A stretch of 64,000 nucleotides of DNA from Candidatus Fibrimonadaceae bacterium. GTDB taxonomy: Bacteria > Fibrobacterota > Fibrobacteria > Fibrobacterales > Fibrobacteraceae. Positions 58,849 to 64,000 of this stretch are shown piece after piece (within the stretch, counting starts at the first letter, position 1; every line of letters begins with the position of its first letter). The notes beneath the pieces were generated by a model. It saw nothing but the letters and a program-made list of their open reading frames with translations, ran no database searches and was not told the origin of the DNA. Made by a program: the position numbers and the translations under genes. The DNA is taken from assembly GCA_031281275.1 (NCBI GenBank), contig JAITFP010000072.1:44028-108027 (forward strand), given 5' to 3'.

Positions 58849-60178
58849 CGTTTTAACCAAGAAAGAAATGTATGAATCTGCTTTGGAAAAAGGCATGAAA
58901 GAGATTTTTGAAAAAGAAATTGAGAGAGTATGTCTTAGGCTAATTGAATTTAGTGAAATATCCCGAAGAGAAGGCATACTCGCTTTGGAAAACCATATAG
59001 ACCAAGAAAAAGTATCAGAAAAAGCTCTTTTAGAAACTGGCATACAAATGGCAGTAGATGGAATAGAGAAAGAAGTCATAGAAAACTATCTAAATTCTTG
59101 GATAGAAGCAAACTGCAATAATTCCGTTGCATATTACGACAAAATTCTAGCATCAGTAATAAAAGCTGGAGTTTTATCTATTCAGGCAATGGAATCTCCC
59201 AGAATAGCCAAATACAAAATAACAGCCCTAATCCCTAGAGAATTAATCCCAGATTCTCTCTTGCTGGCTTTGAGAGAAAATTTAGAAAAAAAATGGGATA
59301 AAACATTAACCGATGAACAAATAGAATTGCTCACCGCTTCTCTGCTCAAGAACGACAACGACACTCCCCCTAAAAAGCCAAGAGAGGAAATAAAAACCCT
59401 TGAGCAAGCTCTTAACGCAATGGAACAAGATATGTCCGCATTTCAATATGTGCCAGATAAATTCAAGACAACGGAATTTTGGCTTAAAGCATTTAAACAT
59501 TGGACTTGGACTTTTTTGCAGGAACACATACCGGAAGAATCTAGAACCGCAGAACTCTGGCTTGAAGCAGTTAAAAAGGATTGCGTTGCGTTAGCATTTA
59601 TGCCAGACGAACTCAAAACTTTGGATATGTGCATAGAAAAAGTTAAACAGGAAACTTGGGCTTTTATGGTAGTGCCAGAAAATCTCAAAGAACAGGTCAC
59701 AACAGCAACAGGAGTACAACAAGGAGGAACAGATATGTTACACTACGAATATGAATCTGCCTTGGAAAAAGGCGTAAAGGAACTTTTTCAAAAAGAGGTT
59801 GAGCAAATATGTCATAAGATAATCGCATATAGCGAAATTGCACGAGGAGAAGGCATACTTGCTTTGGAGAACTGTATAGACCAAGAAAATATTTCGGAAA
59901 GAGATTTTTTGGAAACTGGCATAATGATGGCAGTAAATGGAACGGAAAGGAATGTAGTAGAAACCTATCTAAATTCTTGGATAGAAGCAAACTGCAACAA
60001 TTCCGTTCCATATTACGAAAAAATTATAGCATCAATAATAAAAACCGGAGTTTTATCTATTCAGGCAGGAGAAAACCCCAGAATAACCGAATACCGAGTG
60101 ACAGTTCTAATCCCAAGAGAATTAACGCCAGATTCTCTTATGCCAAGCAATGAAAAATATTTCAGGAGGGGAAGATGA
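58841..60178 (+). CDS. MotA-like domain, four DUF4116 units, second MotA-like domain
   Basis: 445 residues from ATG 58841, with AGGAGG upstream. MotA-like copy 1 at about 8-125 (EISRREGILALENHIDQEK, LLETGIQMAVDGIEKEV, YYDKILASVIKAGVLS). A linker KPREEIKTLEQALNAMEQDM leads to four units (QYVPDKFKTTEFWLKAFKH ... VVPENLKEQV). MotA-like copy 2 at about 298-423 (EIARGEGILALENCIDQEN, FLETGIMMAVNGTERNV, YYEKIIASIIKTGVLS). The last DUF4116 gene of the array. ATGA overlap with the lipoprotein gene. Confidence 0.85.
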   Translation: MNDVLTKKEMYESALEKGMKEIFEKEIERVCLRLIEFSEISRREGILALENHIDQEKVSEKALLETGIQMAVDGIEKEVIENYLNSWIEANCNNSVAYYDKILASVIKAGVLSIQAMESPRIAKYKITALIPRELIPDSLLLALRENLEKKWDKTLTDEQIELLTASLLKNDNDTPPKKPREEIKTLEQALNAMEQDMSAFQYVPDKFKTTEFWLKAFKHWTWTFLQEHIPEESRTAELWLEAVKKDCVALAFMPDELKTLDMCIEKVKQETWAFMVVPENLKEQVTTATGVQQGGTDMLHYEYESALEKGVKELFQKEVEQICHKIIAYSEIARGEGILALENCIDQENISERDFLETGIMMAVNGTERNVVETYLNSWIEANCNNSVPYYEKIIASIIKTGVLSIQAGENPRITEYRVTVLIPRELTPDSLMPSNEKYFRRGR

Positions 60179-60765
60179 AATTCTTATTCACAATAACATT
60201 GCTTGCCTTAATCGGCTGTGCTGGTGGCAAACCTGCGGCAGAAAAGTCTATTGCCGAACAATCCATTTACGAACTATCCTTTGAAAGCCCAATTCGCCAC
60301 GTAAAATCAGAACCGAGGGCGAGTGTTTTGCCTATTCCAATGGATTTTGATATTAAATTAGACAATATAAAAAATAATGTGCTTTTTTCAACATTTAGTT
60401 CGCGACCATTGTTGATTTATTTTTACAGCCACTATTGCCAACATTGTCACACGGTTTATCCTGGCATTAGGCAGCTAGTCAAGGAATATGAAAAAAACGG
60501 ACTTGCTTTTATTGCAATTTCAACTGGCTTCAGCAGTAAAAAGGATGCCTTGTTGTTTATGGAACAGCATAATGAATATGATACTGCCATTCCTTTTTTC
60601 TATGATTCTGATAATGAATTCGGTCAAATATATGGCGATGGTTATGTGCCAAGACTTTTTTTGGTTTTTCAAGATGGAAAAGTTATTCGTTATACAAATG
60701 CGTTTAGTGAAGGATTGAAAAAAGTTAAAGCTGATTTAGATAATTTATTTGGAATAGAAAAATGA
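60175..60765 (+). CDS. Thioredoxin-like lipoprotein
   Basis: 196 residues. Lipoprotein signal MKFLFTITLLALIGC, tether with KPAAEKSIAEQS, then a thioredoxin fold with redox motif YCQHCH (CxxC at about 88-91) and cis-proline region GYVPRLFLVFQDGK. It is anchored in the envelope and may serve disulfides of the Cys-rich lipoprotein at 56035. The first 90 bases are close to the starts of the genes at 56035 and 61243. Confidence 0.85.
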   Translation: MKFLFTITLLALIGCAGGKPAAEKSIAEQSIYELSFESPIRHVKSEPRASVLPIPMDFDIKLDNIKNNVLFSTFSSRPLLIYFYSHYCQHCHTVYPGIRQLVKEYEKNGLAFIAISTGFSSKKDALLFMEQHNEYDTAIPFFYDSDNEFGQIYGDGYVPRLFLVFQDGKVIRYTNAFSEGLKKVKADLDNLFGIEK

Positions 60766-60766
60766 T

Positions 60767-60776
60767 TTTCTATATT
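60767..60776 (+). promoter_or_regulatory. TTTCTATATT promoter, gene 60796
   Basis: TATATT at 60771-60776 begins 25 nt before ATG 60796, and a TAGGAGAAAA ribosome site lies between. So a short leader is predicted. It marks the end of the long co-directional operon. Confidence 0.5.
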
Positions 60777-60795
60777 AGGATAGGAGAAAAATAAA

Positions 60796-61227
60796 ATGGC
60801 TAATCCACCGAATGAACTAGATGAGAGCATAACAAATAGGTTGAAAGTAGGAACGGGTAATGCAAATTACTTTTATTTATTAAGATATGTTGATGATGGT
60901 GGTAATAAGGTTTATTTAAAAAAAGCCGATGAAGGGCATAAAATTTGCAATAAAAAATTTGGCAATGTAACGTTCACTGTTTATATAGTATATGCAGGCA
61001 TTGCTTCCGACCAAACTCCTAAGAAAGAATTTACAGAAATATCGCCCGATGTTGTTTATTTTTATGATGATTACGCAGATAATGTTTTAACTTATGATTA
61101 TTCTGATACAATAAAAGTTTTACATAGTTCTTTTCCTCTGCTTAATGCAAAAGCAAATAAAATTACGAAAACTAATAAAAAGCGTATGTGGTATTTGTAT
61201 TTAGCATTTATGCCAAATAAAAAATGA
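60796..61227 (+). CDS. Uncharacterised protein, paralogue of 61887-62336
   Basis: 143 residues, not recognised. Shares MANPPNELD, a YFYLLRYVDD strand, YIVYAGI and the ending YLAFMPNKK with the gene at 61887. DNA identity is essentially complete over the ribosome site and first ~12 codons (60781-60823 versus 61872-61914). Soluble alpha/beta composition. Probably a duplicated accessory gene. Confidence 0.7.
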   Translation: MANPPNELDESITNRLKVGTGNANYFYLLRYVDDGGNKVYLKKADEGHKICNKKFGNVTFTVYIVYAGIASDQTPKKEFTEISPDVVYFYDDYADNVLTYDYSDTIKVLHSSFPLLNAKANKITKTNKKRMWYLYLAFMPNKK

Positions 61228-61242
61228 GTGTTAGCGATGAAA

Positions 61243-61587
61243 ATGAAATTCTTATTCACAATAGCTTTGCTTGCCTTGATTGGCTGTGCTGGGAATAAAC
61301 CAGCAAAAAACCTTCCAACTTGCGAAGAATTTTATGACTTTTACAAAGGATTTTCAGAAGGACTTTCAAAAAATACTGAAATAACCGCTGATTCATTATT
61401 TAATTTATCATTAGAAATTTTAGAAATGGCTATTAAAAAGTATAATTGTAGTGTTATTATTACTTGCAATGAAAAACTTATTGCGTTGACCCGATGCTTT
61501 GATTCTGATTTTCTATATTACCCTTATGAACAACCAGTATTTTATAGAAGAAATGACCGAGCGGCTCAAAGAGTTAAAGCCTCGTAA
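61243..61587 (+). CDS. Short lipoprotein, likely truncated
   Basis: 114 residues from ATG 61243, chosen because the two sister lipoproteins begin MKFLFTI; ATG 61237 or GTG 61228 are possible. Signal MKFLFTIALLALIGC, then a helical segment and CSVIITCNEKLIALTRC, which resembles one Cys repeat of the lipoprotein at 56035. The last 21 codons overlap the promoter and start of the nucleotidyltransferase gene and look random (VFYRRNDRAAQRVKAS), so the original 3' end was probably lost when that gene arrived. Confidence 0.6.
   Translation: MKFLFTIALLALIGCAGNKPAKNLPTCEEFYDFYKGFSEGLSKNTEITADSLFNLSLEILEMAIKKYNCSVIITCNEKLIALTRCFDSDFLYYPYEQPVFYRRNDRAAQRVKAS
61510..61519 (+). promoter_or_regulatory. TTTCTATATT promoter, nucleotidyltransferase gene
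   Basis: TTTCTATATT followed by ACCCTT and ATG 61526: the same 19 bases as before fkpA at 10503. It lies inside the reading frame of the preceding lipoprotein gene. Confidence 0.6.
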
Positions 61588-61885
61588 GGTTATTTTGTTC
61601 GGTTCTTACGCAAAAGGAACAGAAACGGAAGATAGCGATTTGGATGTACTTGTTGTACTGGATTCAAACGAAAGGTCTAAGACATTCAGCGAGCTTATGG
61701 AAAGAAGCAAGCCAGTTTCTGCGGCTGTCCGCGAGGTTAGAAAAAAAATGGCAATGGATTTAATTGTTTATACTATGGCGGAATTTGAATTTTTGAGAAA
61801 ACAAAAAGATTTTTTTGTAGAGGAAATTGTAGAAACAGGAAAAATTCTCTATGAAAAAACCGAACTTGAGATAGGAGAAAAATAA
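61526..61885 (+). CDS. Minimal nucleotidyltransferase (MNT) domain protein
   Basis: 119 residues from ATG 61526. The nucleotidyltransferase signature GSYAKGTETEDSDLDVLVVL (about 27-46) has the two metal-binding aspartates in SDLD, and a third in MDLIVYT (about 78). MNT proteins are commonly antitoxins paired with HEPN toxins, adding AMP to the toxin. No HEPN gene is next to it; the downstream gene at 61887 is a paralogue of 60796 and not HEPN-like by eye. Could be an orphan or use an unrecognised partner. Confidence 0.88.
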   Translation: MNNQYFIEEMTERLKELKPRKVILFGSYAKGTETEDSDLDVLVVLDSNERSKTFSELMERSKPVSAAVREVRKKMAMDLIVYTMAEFEFLRKQKDFFVEEIVETGKILYEKTELEIGEK

Positions 61886-61886
61886 A

Positions 61887-62336
61887 ATGGCTAATCCACC
61901 GAATGAACTAGATGATAAAATAGCACAAAGATTAAAGGCAGGAAAAGGCAATGCAAATGATTTTTATTTTTTGGGTTACGTTGATGATATTAAAACTAAC
62001 AAAGCAAATTTAGTACAAATGAGTAGAGCTGGAAAAGCTCAAGAATTATTAGACATAAAACGATATTATGGTGGAAATAAAAATAAAACTACATATCAAT
62101 GTTATGTTGTATATATTGGAATTAAAGATGTTGCTACTTTAATAAAAGGTTTAACAGATAATTTACCTAATGGCATTATATTACATGATGATAGATGCGA
62201 AATTTTTGATATGCGTGGTAAATTTCCGTTTTGCCATAGTTCTTTTTCTTTAGATAATCAAGCAAAGAAATTACTGAAAATTGACAAAGAACCAGAATGG
62301 TACGCATATTTAGCATTTATGCCAAATAAAAAATGA
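61887..62336 (+). CDS. Uncharacterised protein, paralogue of 60796-61227
   Basis: 149 residues. Same beginning (MANPPNELDDKIAQRLKAGK) and end (YAYLAFMPNKK) as the gene at 60796; middle diverged (LVQMSRAGKAQELLDIKRYY; HDDRCEIFDMRGKFPFCHSS). TAGGAGAAAA site. One base separates it from the nucleotidyltransferase stop. Function unknown. Confidence 0.7.
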   Translation: MANPPNELDDKIAQRLKAGKGNANDFYFLGYVDDIKTNKANLVQMSRAGKAQELLDIKRYYGGNKNKTTYQCYVVYIGIKDVATLIKGLTDNLPNGIILHDDRCEIFDMRGKFPFCHSSFSLDNQAKKLLKIDKEPEWYAYLAFMPNKK

Positions 62337-62390
62337 GAACCCCCAGATTCCCTTATGCCAAGCGAGGAAAAATATTCAAGGAGAAAATGT
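62337..62390 (+). pseudogene. Relic of a DUF4116/MotA-like gene 3' end
   Basis: CCCCAGATTCCCTTATGCCA and AGCGAGGAAAAATATTCAAG copy the final codons of the DUF4116/MotA-like genes (compare 60126-60172, encoding PDSLMPSNEKYFRRG). Only this tail remains, out of any gene. It suggests the 208-bp repeat that follows was once attached to such a gene. Confidence 0.5.
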
Positions 62391-62577
62391 CATTTTTTAG
62401 GGTTTTTCTTAAAAACATCGGGAAAAATGCCGAAAAAAACACTGGAAAAAAAGTTTTAAATAAAAAGCGGTGTTTTTTATGGGACTTATATATATCTTTT
62501 AAAATATCTAAATGACAAAGAAATGACAAATGGAAAGCCTATAAAGCCATAATCTCGCGGCGTGAAAGCCCTGTATA
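62370..62577 (+). repeat. 208-bp direct repeat, copy 1
   Basis: Matches 63479-63685 with four substitutions and one single-base indel. It contains a ribosome site and a 42-codon frame from ATG 62387 (MSFFRVFLKNIGKNAEKNTG...). The frame is broken in copy 2, so it is probably not coding. A terminator-like stem lies inside. Confidence 0.9.
62434..62478 (+). terminator. Terminator-like stem within repeat copy 1
   Basis: AAAAAACACTG pairs with CGGTGTTTTTT (one mismatch) across a loop of about 24 nt, ending in six T. The same structure is at 63543-63586 in copy 2. The large loop makes it a weak candidate. Confidence 0.4.
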
Positions 62578-62590
62578 TTCCTTTTGAATT

Positions 62591-62600
62591 TTTCTATATT
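62591..62600 (+). promoter_or_regulatory. TTTCTATATT promoter, cassette genes
   Basis: TATATT at 62595-62600 begins 26 nt before ATG 62621, with a GAGAGG ribosome site between. It starts 14 nt after repeat copy 1. Confidence 0.5.
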
Positions 62601-62620
62601 TTTAAAAGAGAGGTACAAAA

Positions 62621-62860
62621 ATGGCAACAGCAACAGCAGAAATAGAAACATTGACCGCAACAGAAGTAAAGCGGGCTATGGGAACGTTAAGGCTTGGAAA
62701 CTGGACTGAAGACCTGTTTGATAAAATAAAACTTGACAGAAAATCAGCTACAATGCCAAGTAAAATTCATAACGATTATGAAAATGATGCGATTGAAATT
62801 CCTGTTGTTAAAAAAATGCGTTTTAAGTTCAATAAACCTACAAAAGTAGAGTTTGTGTAA
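62621..62860 (+). CDS. Small protein, first gene of the repeat-flanked cassette
   Basis: 79 residues (MATATAEIETLTATEVKRAM ... KMRFKFNKPTKVEFV). Size and position immediately before a larger gene resemble an antitoxin-like or adaptor protein, but no DNA-binding motif is seen. The next ATG is 11 nt past its stop, so the two are co-transcribed. Unknown family. Confidence 0.65.
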   Translation: MATATAEIETLTATEVKRAMGTLRLGNWTEDLFDKIKLDRKSATMPSKIHNDYENDAIEIPVVKKMRFKFNKPTKVEFV

Positions 62861-62870
62861 AGGTTATTTT

Positions 62871-63434
62871 ATGCAATATGAATGGTATAAGGAAGTGTCG
62901 GGTACTGAACCTTTAGAGCAAGGCGATATAATTGAAAAATGTAGTTTTCTTATACCTGGTATGGAACACTATAATGCTATCTTAAATGATATAGAAACGG
63001 AAACTCCCATAGATATTAAAGAAGTAAATGCAATTACTTTGTCTCAATCCTGCGATATAGTAAATAATAAAATAGATTCAATTATTCTATGTCCTATATT
63101 TCCTTTTGCAGAATTAACAGATGAAGGGAAACCATTTCATAATCCAAAGGAAAGAGAAGTTTTGCGAAGGGGCAATAATCCAGCTTATCACTTATTGAAT
63201 AAATTTAAAACGGAAAATCTTTCAGAAGATTTTTATGTTGTCAATTTTCATACTATATATTCAGTTCCTAAAAAGTTTATTGAAGCTATAGTGAAAAACA
63301 AAATGAGAAAAAGATTATTGCCTCCGTATCGCGAACATTTGTCCCAAAGTTTTGCAAGATATTTTATGCGTGTAGGATTGCCTGCGGATATTCCAGCGGA
63401 TGATATAAAAAATTATACTGCTTCTAATGATTAA
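62871..63434 (+). CDS. Uncharacterised protein, second gene of the cassette
   Basis: 187 residues from ATG 62871 (TTG 62853 would overlap the previous gene). The lines PLEQGDIIEKCSFLIPG and AITLSQSCDIVNNKIDSIIL are typical of a widespread but unnamed bacterial family found in accessory islands, often near defence-type genes. C-terminal LPPYREHLSQSFARYFMRVG is also conserved in memory of that family. No catalytic site is evident beyond SQSCD. Function unknown. Confidence 0.65.
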   Translation: MQYEWYKEVSGTEPLEQGDIIEKCSFLIPGMEHYNAILNDIETETPIDIKEVNAITLSQSCDIVNNKIDSIILCPIFPFAELTDEGKPFHNPKEREVLRRGNNPAYHLLNKFKTENLSEDFYVVNFHTIYSVPKKFIEAIVKNKMRKRLLPPYREHLSQSFARYFMRVGLPADIPADDIKNYTASND

Positions 63435-63478
63435 CATTTTGATGAATCGGGCTTTGAGGGTTTGCTCTAAAGGCTTTA

Positions 63479-63685
63479 AAATATTCTAGGAGAAAATGTC
63501 ATTTTTTTGGGTTTTTCTTAAAAACATCGGGAAAAATGCCGAAAAAAACACTGGAAAAAAGTTTTAAATAAAAAGCGGTGTTTTTTATGGGACTTATATA
63601 TATCTTTTAAAAGATCTAAATGACAAAGAAATGACAAATGGAAAGCCTACAAAGCCATAATCTCGCGGCGTGAAAGCCCTGTATA
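63479..63685 (+). repeat. 208-bp direct repeat, copy 2 (207 bp)
   Basis: Second copy of 62370-62577. The start coincides with AAATATTC in both and the end with CCCTGTATA. One A fewer in an A-run shifts the small frame to a stop after 23 codons. The two copies bracket a two-gene unit of about 0.9 kb. Confidence 0.9.
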
Positions 63686-63712
63686 GTGCATATTATTTTT
63701 TTTATAGGGAAT

Positions 63713-63740
63713 AGCCCTGAAGCCCGATTTTCAGGGCTTC
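63713..63740 (+). other. Alternative hairpins before the last gene
   Basis: AGCCCTGAA (63713-63721) can pair with TTCAGGGCT (63730-63738), 9 bp; alternatively GAAGCCC (63719-63725) pairs with GGGCTTC (63734-63740), 7 bp. The two are mutually exclusive. There is no T-run. It lies just upstream of the promoter at 63751. Confidence 0.5.
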
Positions 63741-63750
63741 TAGGCGAGGC

Positions 63751-63779
63751 TTGACGTTGCTAAAAAATATTATTATATT
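63751..63779 (+). promoter_or_regulatory. Sigma-70-type promoter of the last gene
   Basis: TTGACG (63751-63756), 17-bp spacer, TATATT (63774-63779). ATG 63787 follows after 7 nt with no ribosome site, again a leaderless arrangement. It is the best -35/-10 pair in the window. Confidence 0.7.
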
Positions 63780-63786
63780 TAATAGT

Positions 63787-64000
63787 ATGAAAAAAACGGC
63801 TTTGAACAAAATGAAAAACAAACAACCTGCAACAGTGAATCAGTTTAGCGGCAATCTCACTGCCAATATATTGGCTAAGACACCGATTATAGGTATAGAT
63901 TACAGGAACACAGACAAATATACCATATACTCAATGCTAATCGGCTTGCTTCCGAACCTTAAAACAGAATTGTGGCTTTATGGCTTAGACAAAAACAGCA
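63787..64000 (+). CDS. Uncharacterised protein, 3' end outside window
   Basis: 71 codons are visible: MKKTALNKMKNKQPATVNQF, later SGNLTANILAKTPIIGIDYR and YTIYSMLIGLLPNLKTELWL. Basic, with no signal peptide. Not recognised. The start is supported by the promoter at 63751-63779. Confidence 0.6.
   Translation, partial: MKKTALNKMKNKQPATVNQFSGNLTANILAKTPIIGIDYRNTDKYTIYSMLIGLLPNLKTELWLYGLDKNS

Noticed and set aside
27256..60178. Many long minus-strand frames translating to phrases like FKAEFRSLEFFWHIFK
   Set aside because: They are the antisense of the CLEAVK/VPEKFKTAEL repeat codons and have the same 24-residue period. No ribosome sites or promoters accompany them.
22617..60178. Idea that the array is a classical polymorphic toxin or leucine-rich-repeat locus
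   Set aside because: No secretion signals, toxin tips or LRR consensus are present in the repeat genes; the unit is a helix pair with V-P and L-C anchors.
62333..62515. 60-codon frame starting MRTPRFPYAKRGKIF
   Set aside because: Its first part is the relic DUF4116 tail in another frame, and the rest lies in the 208-bp repeat where the second copy is frameshifted. Unlikely to be a gene.
1..64000. tRNA, rRNA, integrase, transposase and origin searches by eye
   Set aside because: No cloverleaf, rRNA-like block, DDE/tyrosine recombinase motif or dnaA-box cluster was found. Absence by eye is not proof.

Overview
The window looks like a chromosomal segment from a Fibrobacter-type bacterium (phylum Fibrobacterota). 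The strongest marker is at least eight copies of the FISUMP domain (Fibrobacter succinogenes major paralogous domain), recognisable by its FTDPRDGKVYKT, IWMAENL, GWHLPS and SVRCVKD blocks. AT-rich, densely packed operons and FCB-type lipoproteins agree with this. I see no rRNA, tRNA, CRISPR array, transposase or phage structural gene. Genus assignment is inference.

Bases 1-17.3 kb are ordinary chromosomal genes. They are cheB (cut by the window edge), a Wzi-like outer-membrane protein, a small zinc-binding protein, a Wzz-like chain-length protein, a two-domain BadF-type activase, a membrane FISUMP protein, an archaeal/eukaryotic-type tRNA methylthiotransferase (e-MtaB/CDKAL1 type), a GT9-like glycosyltransferase, ispH, a lipoprotein, an FkpA-like prolyl isomerase, a MeaB/ArgK GTPase, rmlA, a pycB/oadA-type carboxyltransferase, an AAA ATPase with a nuclease-like tail, and an SH3b membrane protein. 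Many of these genes share the element TT(T/A)CTATATT lying 6-10 bases before the ATG, which implies leaderless or nearly leaderless mRNAs.

17.4-21.9 kb is an envelope operon: an LPP20-like lipoprotein, a second lipoprotein, a TlpA-like thioredoxin and a secreted PEGA/double-FISUMP protein.

21.9-60.2 kb is the unusual part. It is a co-directional chain of genes, mostly joined by 4-nt ATGA overlaps. It encodes about 240 copies (manual count) of a 24-residue helical repeat of the DUF4116 type (consensus T-A-E-L-C-L-E-A-V-K-x-N-G-x-A-L-x-x-V-P-E-x-F/L-K). Interspersed are FISUMP proteins, a stand-alone sigma-70 region-2 protein, a double AAA+ ATPase, an ADP-ribosylglycohydrolase fused to the repeats, TPR proteins, small membrane proteins and lipoproteins. 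Seven copies of a conserved ~120-residue domain, in six genes, carry a MotA-like signature (ARREGxLALE...FLETGxxxAVDGTER). In-frame fusions, a fission, a frameshift and a recent 144-bp duplication show that the locus is being remodelled by recombination. Its function is unknown. A modular solenoid repertoire linked to a MotA-like element and AAA+ ATPase is the main candidate for an undescribed system.

60.2-64 kb is an accessory tail: a thioredoxin lipoprotein, paired paralogues, a minimal nucleotidyltransferase, and a two-gene cassette bracketed by two ~208-bp direct repeats about 97-98% identical. The last gene runs off the window.
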